A stretch of 64,000 nucleotides of DNA from Musa acuminata AAA Group. Taxonomy: Eukaryota > Streptophyta > Magnoliopsida > Zingiberales > Musaceae. Of the stretch, positions 34,388 to 46,778 are shown in pieces. A program made the translations under genes and the position numbers. How positions within the stretch are numbered: position 1 is the first letter of the stretch; each line of letters starts with the position of its first letter. The stretch is from positions 11,997,501 through 12,061,500 of the forward strand of contig NC_088357.1 of assembly GCF_036884655.1 (NCBI RefSeq). Reading direction: 5' to 3'. The notes beneath the pieces were generated by a model. That model made no database searches. It saw only the letters and a list, made by a program, of their open reading frames with translations, and was not told the origin of the DNA.

Positions 34388-37021
34388 CTAGATCACTTTA
34401 TCTAGAGGGATAACCCGATTCCTCAATATCTTTTCTTTCTTATCAATAATTTGAGTGGACTCTTCTACATAAGACAAGTCTTTATCAATCACCATCGGCT
34501 CATACTTAATAATATGAGAGGGATCAAGTATATACTTTCTGATCATTGAAACATGAAATATATCATGGATATGGCACAATGATGGTGGCAAGGCAATCCT
34601 GTAAGCGACAGAACCAACCCTCTCAAGAATCTCAAAGGGTCCAATAAATCTTGGGCTTAACTTTTCTTTCTTCCCAAATCTTACAATGCCTTTAAAAGGG
34701 GAGACCTTCAGGAATACAAAATCCCCGATTTAAAACTCAATATTTCATCTTCTGTTATCAGCATAACTCTTTTGACGACTCTGAGCAATCTTTAACCTTT
34801 TTCTTATAAGTTAAATTTTCTCAATAGTCTCTTGTACTTTTTCTGGTGCTAATAACTTTCTATCGCCAATTTCTTCCCAACATATAGGCGTCCTACATTT
34901 TCGCCCATATATAGCTTCATAAAGAGCCATCTGAATACTTGAATGATAACTATTATTGTAAGTGAACTCAATAAGAGAGATATCTTTATCTCATTCACCT
35001 TTCCAATCCATAACATAGGCTCGAAGTAAATCCTCAAGTGTTTGAATGGTTCTTTCTGATTGACCATCAGTTTGAGAGTGATAGGCAGTGCTAAACTTGA
35101 CTTTAGTGTCAATAGATTCCTGTAACCTTCTCCAAAATCTAGATAGAAATCTGGAGTCTCTATTAGAGATTATCTCCTTTAGAATACCATGAAGTCTTAC
35201 TATTTCATTTATATATAAATCTGCAAGCCTATCAAAAGAATAAGTCATATTGATCGGTAGGAAATGTGCAGATTTTGTTAACCTATCAATGATAACCCAA
35301 ATAGCATCATGCTTTCTAAAAGTTCGGGGTAGTCCTGAAATAAAGTCCATGGTAATACATTCTCATTTCCATTCAGGAATATCTAAAGGTTGCAACAAAC
35401 CTCCAGGTCTTTGGTGTTCTGCGTTAATTTGCTGATAAGTCAAACACTTTGAAACATATATTACAATCTCCTTCTTCATGCCTTCCCACCAATAATGACT
35501 TTGGAGATCTCTATACATCTTAGTGCTACCAGGATGCATGGTGTACTTTGAATTATGACCATCCCTCAAGATTTGATTTTTGATATCCGAGTCATTTGGA
35601 ACATATATTCTATTCCCAAATCTCAATAGGCCATCCTCTGAAACTCGAAAATTCAGTTTCAATCCCTTTTCTACTTCATTCCTTAAGCAGATTAAGCGTC
35701 GATCTCGTAGTTGTCTTCCTTTAATTTGTTAAATGAGATCAGATTGCACTTGGATGGAGGCCATTAATATCATTGAGTCTTGCCCTTTTCTCATAACATT
35801 CAAATCATAATTCTCTTCTAATAACTTCCATTGCTTCACAACCAAAGTCACCATAAAACTTGTAGATTTTCTTCTAAGGGCATATGCTACAACATTAGCT
35901 TTACCCGGGTGATAACGAATGGTACAATTATAATCCTTTAGAAGTTCTATCCATCTCCGCTGCCTCATGTTTAACTCTTTTTGAGTAAAAATATACTTTA
36001 AAATCTTATGATCATTAAAGATTTCAAATGTTCGCCCATACAAGTAATGCCTCCAAATCTTTAGAGCAAAAATAATTGTTGCAAATTCCAAATCATGAGT
36101 TGGATAATTCAGTTCATAACTTTTTAGTTGTCTAGAAGCATAAGCAATCACTTTCCCTTCTTGCATCAAAACACATCCAAGGCCCTTTCTTGAGGCATCA
36201 GTGGAAACCATAAATCCCTCATCACCACTTGGAATAGTGAGAATAGGGGCACTAGTCAATCTCCTTTTTAACTCTTGAAAACTTTGCTCACTATCATCAC
36301 CCCATACAAATTTCATATTCTTTTGAGTGAGTTTGGTGAGAGGTTGAGCGATTCAAGAAAACCCCTCCACAAATCTCCTATAATAACCTGCCATGCCCAA
36401 GAAGCTTCTAACTTCTTTCACGTTTGTTGGTACTTCCCACTTAACAATAGCTTCCACTTTCTTTGGACTAACAGATATACCCTTCCCTGAAATCACATGG
36501 CCTAAGAAAGCAATTTCATTTAACCAAAATTCACATTTGCTGAACTTTGCATACAACTTCTTTTCTCTTAGTATGGATAATATATTTCTCAAGTGTTCCT
36601 CATGCTCCTGATTACTCCTTGAATATACTAATATGTCATCAATGAATACAATCACACAATCGTCCAAGAATGGCTGAAATATCCTATTCATCAGTTCCAT
36701 AAAAGCTACAGAGGCATTAGTTAAACTAAAAGGCATCACTAATAATTCATAGTGATCATATCGAGATCTAAAAGTTATTTTTAGAATATCCTCCTTCTTA
36801 ACTAATAGCACCGGAGCACCCCATGGTGAAACATTGGGTCGAATGAAACCCTTATTTAATATTCTTGTAGTTGCTTTTTTTTTCAATTCTTCTAGCTCGA
36901 GTGGTGCCATTCTGTAAGGAGGCTTAGATATTGGGGTTGTCTCAAGGACCAAATCAATAGTAAATTCACCCTCTCTATCTGGAGGTAAACCAGGCAAGTC
37001 ATTTGGAAATACATCAGGCAA
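34388..37021 (-). pseudogene. Gypsy pol (RT, RNase H, integrase), with internal deletion and lost catalytic residues
   Basis: RT (37,021-36,353): begins near [19 protein letters not shown], has [13 protein letters not shown], then jumps to [15 protein letters not shown]. The roughly 50 residues that normally hold the first catalytic Asp are missing. FIDDILVYS and [11 protein letters not shown] remain. TGA at 36,352-36,350. RNase H (36,316-35,729): [23 protein letters not shown]. Integrase zinc domain (35,662-35,363) reads KCLTYQQI where a second Cys is expected. Catalytic core (35,350-34,991): MDFISGLP, SNRD with Asn in place of the usual Asp, and QTDGQSER. A frame change follows near 35,050. 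C-terminal piece (34,591-34,388): HDIFHVSMIRKYI. It cannot encode active enzymes. Confidence 0.92.
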
Positions 37022-38032
37022 AGAGGTAAATTATGCTCAATACTCTCAAAATAAAAGATGGGATGATCTAGTATGCAAAAAGTGATCTAGTATACTGGTA
37101 TGATTGGAAGATAGTCAATCCATACTTAGTATAATATCAAAACTCCAAATATCTAGGAGAACCAAATCAGCAAGAATTTCGTGTTCTCCAATAGAAATCA
37201 AACAAGTTGACCAGATCGAGTTTGTTATCAAACAATCCCCAATAGCCGTATTTACATATAGCATATAATCCAGTGGTGCAGGTTGAATTCCCATGTGATG
37301 AGCAAAATATTACGAATTAAATCATAGATGAGACACATGGTCAAACAAATATTTGCATTATTTCAGAAACATGAATAATACCTTCGACCACTAATTCAAA
37401 AGCTTTAGAAATCATATTTCATGATTACATACACTCTGACATGGGCTGATGATTTATGAGGTAGTGATTCTTTCTTCTTGTCCAAAGGGTAGTCTTTTAT
37501 TTTATGATCCAAATTTTCACAAGCAAAATAGGCTCTAGTCACCTATAATTACAAACTTATTTCATAATTTAACTCATATCGTACACAGGATTGAATCTTC
37601 TGTGGTGACTTCCCTTTTTAAATCGATGATGTCTTGACCCTCTTGTTATCACATTCTGATTCATTTCTAATATTTTTTTTTTTTGTAAACTTGTCCTTGC
37701 TATTCTTGTCCTTGATCTCTAGAAATTCTTTTGATCATCAGAATAATTTCGTACATCAAATATTTTCTCCAATCGTATCATCTATTTTTTTTTGCCACCA
37801 ATGTATTAGGTTCACCACGCTTCTACTATGCCACTCTGATTTAATATCCCCGATCAACCCTTTTATTGCACTTAATTAATCAAAAGCAGATGAAGTAGGA
37901 GGACTAAATGTCCTCGTCATCCTAGATTCCTAAAATGCATCAAAGAAAATTTTCACCAATCACTATAGTTCACTAGACCTCAAAATATTTTGCACGTCAA
38001 CATATCAAATATTTCAGTGATCCTCAAACCAT
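37022..38032 (-). pseudogene. Decayed gypsy gag/protease region
   Basis: On the minus strand, about 37,560-37,470 reads YFACENLDHKIKDYPLDKKK, a zinc-knuckle remnant with cysteines replaced. About 37,290-37,060 shows the protease tail (LVLLDIWSFDIILSMDWLS) without an intact Asp-Ser/Thr-Gly active site. The first part of gag appears deleted: there is only about 1 kb between primer site and RT. Many stops in all frames. Confidence 0.75.
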
Positions 38033-38044
38033 GCTCTGATACCA
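38033..38044 (-). other. Primer-binding site of the gypsy element
   Basis: On the minus strand TGGTATCAGAGC lies four bases downstream of the LTR end (GGCGTGACA). It matches the 3' end of initiator tRNA-Met and fixes the element's minus orientation. Confidence 0.92.
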
Positions 38045-38048
38045 ACTT

Positions 38049-40780
38049 TGTCACGCCCCTCCGAATTATCACATTCAGGAGGTGTGACCCTGTCCAAAAT
38101 CAATAATATTAAAATTCATCATCAATTCAATCCAGGATCCAATCTAACAATTTGAGGATACTAAGAATTATTCAAAATCAATATTCACAATTCATAAACC
38201 TGTACGTTACATAAATCATAATCCACTTCACTCAAAGATTTACAAAATCTAAAGGCAACTCAACTAAACATCAACCACAACACAAATCCATAATCAAAGA
38301 AATATATACAATCACAAAAAAGATAATTATTTACCATAAGTTCTTATCCTTATACAACTTAAACTTATCATTTCATACACATGAGCGGTCCTTTAAACTT
38401 TTAAAACACATAAGTATCAACAGATCCTTAACATTACATCAGAAGTAAAGTATACTATACAACAAAAACCTATCATCCAACAAAGATTAGCTCAAAAATT
38501 TTCTAGCCTTCCACTGCCTCAACCCAATTTACATATTTTAGCGAGCGATAAGCTATCCTGAAAAATTTATATAGCAACGGGGTGAGCATATAAAGCTCAG
38601 CAAATGACTAATATATCCATAGCAAAGAGAACATGTTTCAAACAAATAAGGTATCAAAATACAAAGCAGAGATACAAGATGAAACAATAGCATGTTTTGT
38701 TTGAATGCAGAATTACAATGTCGTATCATTCGAAGCACGTTTTGTTCATAAAATCGAGGAAAGGTAATTGGAGCATATCATTGGCATAAGGAGCATATCG
38801 ATGACATATGGTAGTTTTCAAGGTATAACAAAGACTTATAACATTTCGGAAACATATCAAAGAACAAAACATGAATAGAAGTTCCAATGTCACATGACGA
38901 TGCATTCATTTCATTCTTATCCAAAGCATGTATAGAAACATAGCCAAAGCTTTGGATATCATATCAAACACATAGAAGGTGAAGTGAGATCATAACATAA
39001 AATGGTCCATCCATTTCTGAATAACCACCAAACATAAGTCTCCCATGTCTGGGAGCTCCATCCACCCACGTCTGAGTGAAGTCATAGGGGGCCGACAGAA
39101 CATCACGGGCTCTAAGCATAACTCCCTTTACCATTTCTGGCAAAGGTTCACATTTATCCCACAAACATCAGAGTACAAAGGGACAGTAGGAATAATGAAA
39201 TTAGTATATATTGGAAGCACATGCGGAACAACGAAATGTACATATGCCTTTCGAGTCAATACGATACAAACATAATCTTTCACAAATGTATTCATATTTG
39301 AAAGGAAACAAAAGTAAGAGTATACAAGGATTTCAAAAAATCACATATGGCTCAATTGAAATAAGAAAGTTAGATGAATTCAATGTCCAAAGAAATGAAA
39401 CTGGAAGAGGCACATATCGAAAGCAAATGCAGAACAATGGGATGCATGTGCCGAATCATTACGATGCAAACATGAACGTTAGATGATAGCTGCAGATGTA
39501 GAAATAAATAAAGGATAAAAGTATACAGGAATTTAAGGTAATAATGTAAAGCTTAACTGAAGAGTGTTTGCCGAAATCAATTTCCAAAGAGAAGAAATAA
39601 GGAAAGCCGAAATCGACCAAAGCTCGATTCTGGCAGAATTTGATAGGGACATTGTATAAACTATTTGGATAACCAATTATGCTCCAATTTGTACAAAATA
39701 GGTGTCATTAGAAAGCTTTATCAATCTAGTTTTAGGAAAATCAAGTTTAACAAGAATTGAAATTTACAACAGGGAGTTACAGATAATTTCGTAGCAAAAG
39801 GTCTGAAAATATTAGCTCTGTTTTACTGAATCCATAGGGTCGATGAAAGCAGATGTTTCAGTTAGCAATTGTACTCCAAAAATTTCAAATCATATATATA
39901 CAGAAAGAATTTTGAGTCTAGCTTCGAATAAATCATACTTTGTATGAATCTGAGTTCACAGTAGAAAGTTATAAATAGTTAAGCAATAAAAGGTCAGAAA
40001 TTTCAGTCCCTGTTTTGCAGAATCTGTAGGGTTAATTTAAACAGAAGTCTTAGTAGGCATTTAAACTCCAAATCATTCGATCTTAGTATCAAAATAAATA
40101 TTTTTTTGTCTACTTTCAAATGGAATAGGTCTTGTCTAAATCAGAGTTTATTACAAAATGTTATAACCGAAACATTGCATAGAGGTCAGATTACCGAAAA
40201 ATTACAGATTCATAGCTTTATATCAAAATGAAAGAAGGTTTGGTTCTCAGTTGAAATCTTTCAAATTTTGTAGAATAAAAATGGAAACAGAGATTAAGCT
40301 TACTATAGGATGGGATTAGAACACTTGCCTTAAAATTATTTGAATCCCAAATATAAAAAAATTGATGAAAAACCTCAAGCTCTTCTTCTTCTTCTTCTTC
40401 TTCTTCTTCTTCTTTTCTCAAACTCACATTGGCTGCAACTCTTCAGGTTTATTTTCTTTAACCTTTCATCTAATTATTTGGGTTTTGGCATATGCAAAAG
40501 TTGCAATGTGTCATGCATGCATGAAAGAGGCTAGGTGTCATCTTTAGAGAAAAGATAAGTGACACTAACCTTAGGTTAACTAGTGACACATGTCTACTAT
40601 TTTTTTTTTCTTACTTAAATCTGAATCTTTCATAAATTATATCAAACTTCTAATATTTACTCTTAGGTCCCTAGTCATAAACTTTTAATATAATATTATT
40701 TAATATAAAATAATTATTAAATAATCCTTATTTTTACAAACAAACCTTTTACTGAATTTTTAAAAATGGTGGATGTTACA
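38049..40780 (-). repeat. Gypsy LTR 2 (5' LTR in element orientation; intact)
   Basis: 2,732 bp from TGTCACGCC to GATGTTACA on the plus strand. It preserves the empty target of the copia insertion (AAGAG once at 38,625-38,629). Its first 450 bp (38,049-38,497) are strongly diverged from the same part of LTR 1, while the rest is nearly identical. Short frames inside are mirrored in LTR 1. Confidence 0.95.
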
Positions 40781-40785
40781 CTTTA

Positions 40786-41333
40786 GGATCTTAACTTTTT
40801 GGAAGGGATCTTAGTATTTTATTTACAAGTTCAAGGCTAGAAAAACTTTTACCAAGTATTATTAAATCGTTGACAACATATGTAAAATGGGTATATATGT
40901 GAGATAATAATTTCACTTGGTTTCATTCGAAATAACTTAAAATTATACATTAAAAGATTGATTTTAGATTCTTTAACTTTAGTTGTGTGTAATTTAAAGA
41001 GTGTGCCAAATGTTATGTACATTTCGTATATCGAAATACGATTAAACTTATTTTTGTCTAAAGTACAAAACAAAGCATTTAACGAAAATGATTTTTTTCT
41101 CAAAATCATTCCATTAATTCATAGGTTTAGAGGGGTGTTGAAAACCATATTCGATAATATTCTATAAATCAAAGTTCCTAGAAAGCAAGAAAACTCTCAT
41201 TCGTATTTTCTAATACGTGTAGTCCGTCCCATTGAACATAGGAGGACGAGTGATAGAGTGACCCTCTATATTATCGGTAAAAGCCATTCTCTTGGGTGTT
41301 AAATCAACTGAGAGTAACGAGACTCTGATACCA
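40786..41333 (-). pseudogene. UBN2/DUF4219 gag, 5' part, plus primer site of the host element
   Basis: Minus strand: primer site TGGTATCAGAGT (41,333-41,322), then RPPMFNGTDYTY (41,236-41,201) typical of the DUF4219 start of copia-type gag. Next comes FSLNALFCTLDKNKFNRISI..INLLMYNFKLFRMKPSE (41,090-40,920). Stops and frame changes are present. The gypsy insertion cuts the frame where the DLH-C element reads NWDSKVTAIQE. Confidence 0.82.
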
Positions 41334-42556
41334 ACTATTAGGATCAAAATTGACACTAAGAGAGGGGATAAATTAGTGCTTTTGGTCAGAAATATCGGTT
41401 TAAAAATTTTCGTTCGAAAAGCCTGTAACAGAAATTCATTTAAACTTAAAAACATTCATAAGAGTGTAAGCAAAAGTAGTATATAGTTAAATAAGAACGT
41501 AATGTAGGTAAACAGTAAGAGAAAAGGGCACACCAGATTTATAGTGGTTCGATCGTCATGAACTACGTCCACTCCCGATTCCTCATCCGTCGAGGCCACC
41601 AACTTTCACTATCGATCTTCTTTCTACGAGTGAAGATCAATTACCCTCTTACAACCCGTTTATTCTTTTCACAAGTTTAGGAAATAATCTTTACAAGTCA
41701 CGCACCCCTTCCTTAAACTGAAATTTAACTTAGAGAAGAGGAGGGGAATTCTCACAAGATTACAACAGCGTTTTCTCTAGTTTTTTTGTCTTAGTTCTTA
41801 TGTAAACCGAGCAAGGATTAGTGAGGTATTTATAAGCCCCAAATGGATTCAAATTTGGAGCCAAAATAGTTTCATCCTGGGTTTTCAGGATACTGCCAGT
41901 ACTGGGCGATACCACCATCTATCAGTCTGACACTAGGCGGTACCACTGCTTGACAACCTCATAGATTGGGCTTTTGACTTTTCCAGCTCATAGGCGGTTC
42001 CACCGCCAGTTTGGCGGTGCCATCGCTTAACCCAACTTTTTGGTCATTGAATGTGCCTTCCTCTTGACACAAAATAATCCCAATTTAGGCTCAATTGACT
42101 CCTAATTAAGTTAGTATAATTACACCAAAAATTAACTCAATTAGCCCCCTAAACTACTTCGATCTAGACAAATGATTACAAGCACGAATCCTATGTTGTT
42201 CGACATGTCATTGGTTTATCTAACACTTCGTTCGATCCTTCGACGTATCGTCCTCTCCTTCGGCGTATTGCTTAATCGACATGTTGACCTTCCGCAATAT
42301 ATGATCTCCTTGACGCAATGTCTGATCCATCGGCCTAATACCCAAACTCATGGTATGAAGTCTTTCTACCGACACATCGATCGATCCTCCAGCCCAACGT
42401 CCAATCTTCTGACATGTTCACTCCGGCCCAACGTTTGATTCTTCCTGCTTCAATCAATTTGCCTTTTCTGATCGAAGATAATCCTGCATCACTCGAACAT
42501 ACATTAGATCATAACTTCATTAATTTATTTCATCATCAAAATCTGAGATTCAATAG

Positions 42557-43107
42557 AATATCTTATGTGTTCTTGTCTAGGCAGATCTATGGCTATGATC
42601 ATTCGGATTGAGAGAGAAAGAGTTCTCCAAGAGAATTCGATTAGAGCAAGACTTGAGTAGATTTCGTATAGGCTTGACAACACTATACCCGGTATACAGT
42701 CTATGAGATATTAGATGGATGAGGGACTATAGATACATGGAAACTATGGTAACTAAGGACAAACAGGTCCAATGGATTGAATTCCCATGTATCACCTAGG
42801 AACTACGGTGTAGTGGCCTAGTACGTCTATAGTCGATGAGTTAAGTGAATTATTATGGAGATGATAATTCACTAAGTCAGAAGGAGTTCTGATAGGTATG
42901 ACTCACGGCTAGCTCGATATTAGGCCTAGAGGGTATATGATCTCCCTTAGTAATAAATCTCGTTTGATACGCGTAGTTTCGATTTTGTGTTTTGTTTTAC
43001 GCACCAATCTTAGCACAATGATGAAAACTTTTTTCTTTAAGAAATTTAATATTTTGTTCTCTATTCTTCCGCTATACATATGATACTTTGTCCAAGTTTC
43101 CCAACAA
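42557..43107 (+). mobile_element. Copia LTR fragment, unit B/C boundary
   Basis: Matches 24,158-25,015 of the recent LTR (TGTGTTCTTGTCTAGGCAG, GAGAGAAAGAGTTCTCC, AGGTATGACTCACGGC) with a large internal deletion after GGCCTAGAGGGTAT, and ends TTTCCCAACA at about 43,106. Older than the full copia element. Paralogue of 7,357-8,196 but extends further at its left and has lost its TATA segment. Confidence 0.78.
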
Positions 43108-43199
43108 ATAACATATACATAATAAAGATATAAAATTCTATGTTGAAATAACTTAAAATGCGTATATGCATATATAGGAATTATAGTATATTCATGAAC

Positions 43200-43520
43200 T
43201 TCTATACCTCAAATCATAATATATACGTGCACTCTCACACCGTACATCATCATAATATATACATGCAATCCATACCGCATGTCATAATATATATATACAC
43301 TCTCATACCACACGTCATAGCATATACATGTACTCTTATACCATACATCATAATATATATATGTACTCCTGCACCGTATATCATAACATATACATGCACT
43401 CCTAGACCACACGTTATAATATAAATGTATACTCTCACATCACATATTGTAGCATATACATATACTTCCATAATATACCTCATAAAATATATATACATCA
43501 TCACTACTGGGCACCACCTA
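43200..43520. repeat. Degenerate 33-bp tandem repeat, second copy
   Basis: Paralogue of 8,300-8,600. About ten units around CATATACATGYACTC..ATACCRYAYATCATAA, without the long TA tract found in unit A. Stop-free Tyr/Ile/His-rich frames on both strands follow from the period. Confidence 0.8.
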
Positions 43521-43619
43521 CTTCCATAATATACCTCATTATGCATCACCACTACTAGGCACCACCACCAGGTCAATAGAGCATTGAGTGTAAGTGGTAC
43601 AACTGTTAGATCATAAATT

Positions 43620-44125
43620 ATGATCTGAGTGTAACTCAAATTACAATAAATATAATCGATCTAAATTAATAAAAAACTACTAAGACATGATTTTAAATTG
43701 ATTAGTACTAATTTTTTAATTTTTATATGATTTTAGTATAATTAATAGGATTTTGACATGGCCATGATCATAATGTTAGATCATAAGTGTATCCTATTTG
43801 TAACTCGAGTTAAAATTTACTCAAATCAAAACCAAATTCTTCGTAATTACAATGACATGATTCTAACTTTATTAATCATAATTTTTTTTATTTTATTTTT
43901 ATAATTTTAATATAATTAATGAAATTTCATACGATGATCGAATGTTAGATCGTAATCGTGTCCTATCCATAACTCAAGTATAGCTTAAGTTAAAATTCAC
44001 CCAAATCAGATTCAAATTCTCTAGAACTTCCATAACATGATTCTAAGTTGATTAATAGTAATTTTTTAATTTTTTTCATAATTTTAGTATAATTAATGGA
44101 ATTTGGCATGCGATGATATGAACAA
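43620..44125. repeat. Three tandem AT-rich units, second copy
   Basis: Paralogue of 8,700-9,195, with the same three CATGATT..TTAATTTTTT..TATAATTAAT units and small indels. No coding content. Confidence 0.7.
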
Positions 44126-45880
44126 AACATATCTCAACAAAAAAATATTCTAAATTAAAATCCACTCTGCAAATCATCAAAAACAAAAATATAACAAGGA
44201 TTGTAACATCAATTAGAAAATGATAAATCAAGATTCAAAATTATCACAAGTTTATAATGTTTCGTTGCAACTCACTTGCCAAAAAATTATATATGTAGAC
44301 TTGTATAGGTATACTATATAAAAAAAATCATCTCCTATAGCTAATGTAGAGAACACAAATTAATCAAAACTAAGCTATATAAAAAATCGAAGATACCACA
44401 TTGTTTTCCATTTGAGAATGTCAACTTATACAACTAGTAAAAATTTGTATAATCATCAATTGTGACCTAATTATTAATACATCGAACACCTTCTAGGCAT
44501 CTTGCCATTATGTCTTATATCTATCTCAGTCTTCTTCCTTCTACGTAGTTATTTTATACTGATTGGAGGTAAGGTAATCTTATCGTTAGGTTTTTAAATC
44601 TAAAATTGCCTATTTGTTTCACACTCTTCGCAAGCTAAATGAGGGTACAACGATAAACTACTAATCATCAAGGCTTTATAAGGCTTTGTTGAAGGTGACA
44701 ATGACCAATAGGAATGAGGACATTGGCGATCAATAAGTTATAGCTCTATTGTTGTACTTGTCACCAAGACTCAATATATGACTTCGTTGATGACGATGAC
44801 GATAGACATTAGTGGAAAGGAGAACGTCGATGTTGGTGACCACTCATTACTGAGGCTCAACTAATGGCCATAGCCATGATGACTAATGAGAAAATCGACA
44901 TACAATTGGTGGGAAGGCAACAATAACGAACTATTGGTGATGACGATAATAAGTTTCAATGCTCAATCAACAGCCCACAATAATGACAACTAGTGGGAAG
45001 TTTGACATATTGCAAGCAAGAAGGTGACAACCATCACCTGCCTCGTTGGCGACGATGATCGTGACCACTATGATAACCTTTTATGATGACGACAGGGTAA
45101 GAAGTCACGATGATGACACCACCACCGAGTCTTAATGAGACCCCTTCATCTCCTCTTTAATGATGGGGTAGGAAGCCAGTGCCTTCCTCTCCTTTTTATG
45201 ACTATGACCTGTTGTTGCTTTAGCAAGAGCTAAGGCTTGTACTTACAGTACATTAGGATAGGACTAAGATTAGGAAACAACTACAATAATAGCTTAGGAG
45301 ACATTAAGCTATTATTGTATTGCATTAGGAGACATTGCTATTGCATTAGCTGATTGTGACCTAATGTAGGGTAATTTGAGAAAAAAAGAAAGACAATCAA
45401 GGTAGGAAAGAATCAAATACTTAAAGCTTTTATTGAACCAGTCTAGTCTGATTTAAGTCAAACAAACCCATTCAACCCAAAAAAAACCCGAGAGTCAAAT
45501 GGGGTCAACGGAAATTGGCTATCATTTTTTTTATAAAGAATATATTGGTTATAGTATGAAAACATGGACACCCTTAGTAATAACCAAATAGAGGAGCACC
45601 ATATGATAAAACACTCTCATAGAAACTTCAAGTTGAGACACATTAACCACTAGGATATCTTAGCAAAGGCACATTAAAATATGTTTAGCTAATTAATATT
45701 TATATATATAGTTGCAAGTGTGTCAGGACTCGCTTCTTATTGCTTAGAAACTAAGTCTCTTAGTGACTGATATCAGATACCTGTTTAAACCCGTGCCAAG
45801 CATATTTGAAATCTTACCTGTGCATCAACTTTGCATTATCTTAACTTGATTAACCTCACTTTAGTCAGGTTTAACTTCAG
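44126..45880. other. Non-coding spacer, second copy
   Basis: Collinear with 9,196-11,369. It lacks the solo LTR but has about 70 bp more of the GATGACGAT-rich region (about 44,925-45,000) and about 145 bp extra at 45,553-45,700. No gene seen. Confidence 0.6.
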
Positions 45881-46034
45881 AACATGGGTTTATGTTCATG
45901 AGGTCAACTCTAATGCCAGGAAGAAGGTGCAAAAGTTCCAAGGCAAGAAGCTCAGGCTGCTTTCTCAAGAACCGAATAATTGCAGGATTGATGTTATAGC
46001 AGCCAAACCAGTTCTTAAAACTCCAAAACAATAA
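45881..46034 (+). pseudogene. Exon-like reading frame of unknown origin, second copy
   Basis: Paralogue of 11,370-11,523 with the same length and stop. Reads ARKKVQKFQGKKLRLLSQEP and ends PVLKTPKQ, TAA. Preceded by acceptor-like TTAACTTCAG. Not recognised; may be a gene fragment duplicated with the unit. The stretch 46,035-46,778 after it shows no gene beyond the possible RRM 3' end. Confidence 0.3.
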
Positions 46035-46778
46035 AACATAGAAACCCCAGGGGTCTTTTAGAAAGATCAACCAGGGAACCAGTTATGCTGAGTGACTTGG
46101 ACTTCTAATACTAAATTCTCTGATAAGGTCTTATCCAAAGTTTGAGCATCAGTAAACTAAAAATCAAGAAGTTTAAATCCATGAACACTACACCTGAAAT
46201 GAAAACCCACAGCCAAAAATCAAGAAGTTTGATCATGTATGCATTTATATGCGTGCAATTAACAACACAGACTTCACCTTAGATTTGCACGAGAAGAAAC
46301 CACCCCAGATAAGAGGCCAATCAGCTGCATCAGCATCCCTGTTTGATCTAGTGGTCCAGAATTCTGCAATTTTTCTGATGTGACCAGGATAAGATTGTGG
46401 GACACAAGGTGAAACTGATTAGTGATGCTATGCCACCATTGAAGTTGTATCCCTGTCCACCTTTCTCTGAGGAAATATTTGGATTGAAAAATTGGAAATA
46501 GACATGTCCACGGATGCCCAGTCAATCATGACTGAATGAATAAATATTCACATTATCTAGAAAACATGAAAATTAGTGTTCATATAAGGCAATACATTAG
46601 AAAAATAGATTGTACATCACATATCAAAACTACGAAAGGTATTTGTAACCAAAGAATTATACACCTAAAACCAAATTACATAAACTTGTGATCAACTCTA
46701 ATGAAACCATGTCTTCCTGTGCCTCCTGAAGCAACTTCACAAGTATTTGAGTCAAAATCTGTATGGTTTGGCTCTTAC

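Larger units (their letters stand above)
22937..40780 (-). mobile_element. Ty3-gypsy retrotransposon (about 9.3 kb without nested insert), TSD CTTTA
   Basis: Bounded by TGTCACG...GATGTTACA (plus strand) and flanked by CTTTA at 22,932-22,936 and 40,781-40,785. LTR 1 is 22,937-34,259, split by the copia element (2,744 bp after removing it and its duplication); LTR 2 is 38,049-40,780 (2,732 bp). The internal region is only about 3.8 kb on the minus strand, with gag and protease mostly gone and pol broken. Domain order RT-RNase H-integrase identifies gypsy; the integrase C-terminal segment resembles chromovirus-type elements, lineage unproven. It could not move by itself. Long CTT tracts (about 33,859-33,893 and 40,380-40,414) lie in each LTR. 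Confidence 0.95.
22640..42556 (-). mobile_element. Minus-strand UBN2 copia-type element, outermost host of a three-level nest
   Basis: Read on the minus strand: LTR from 42,556 to about 41,337, primer-binding site TGGTATCAGAGT at 41,333-41,322, gag from about 41,290 to 40,786, interruption by the gypsy element, then gag again from 22,931 to about 22,640. Removing the gypsy element and one CTTTA restores collinearity with the gag of the DLH-C intron element (54,540-54,657). The LTR has the inverted GGTACC palindromes (about 41,885-42,035) and a TATA box. Beyond the gag acidic tail the element runs into the copia relic; no pol or second LTR is seen, so it was truncated. Confidence 0.82.
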
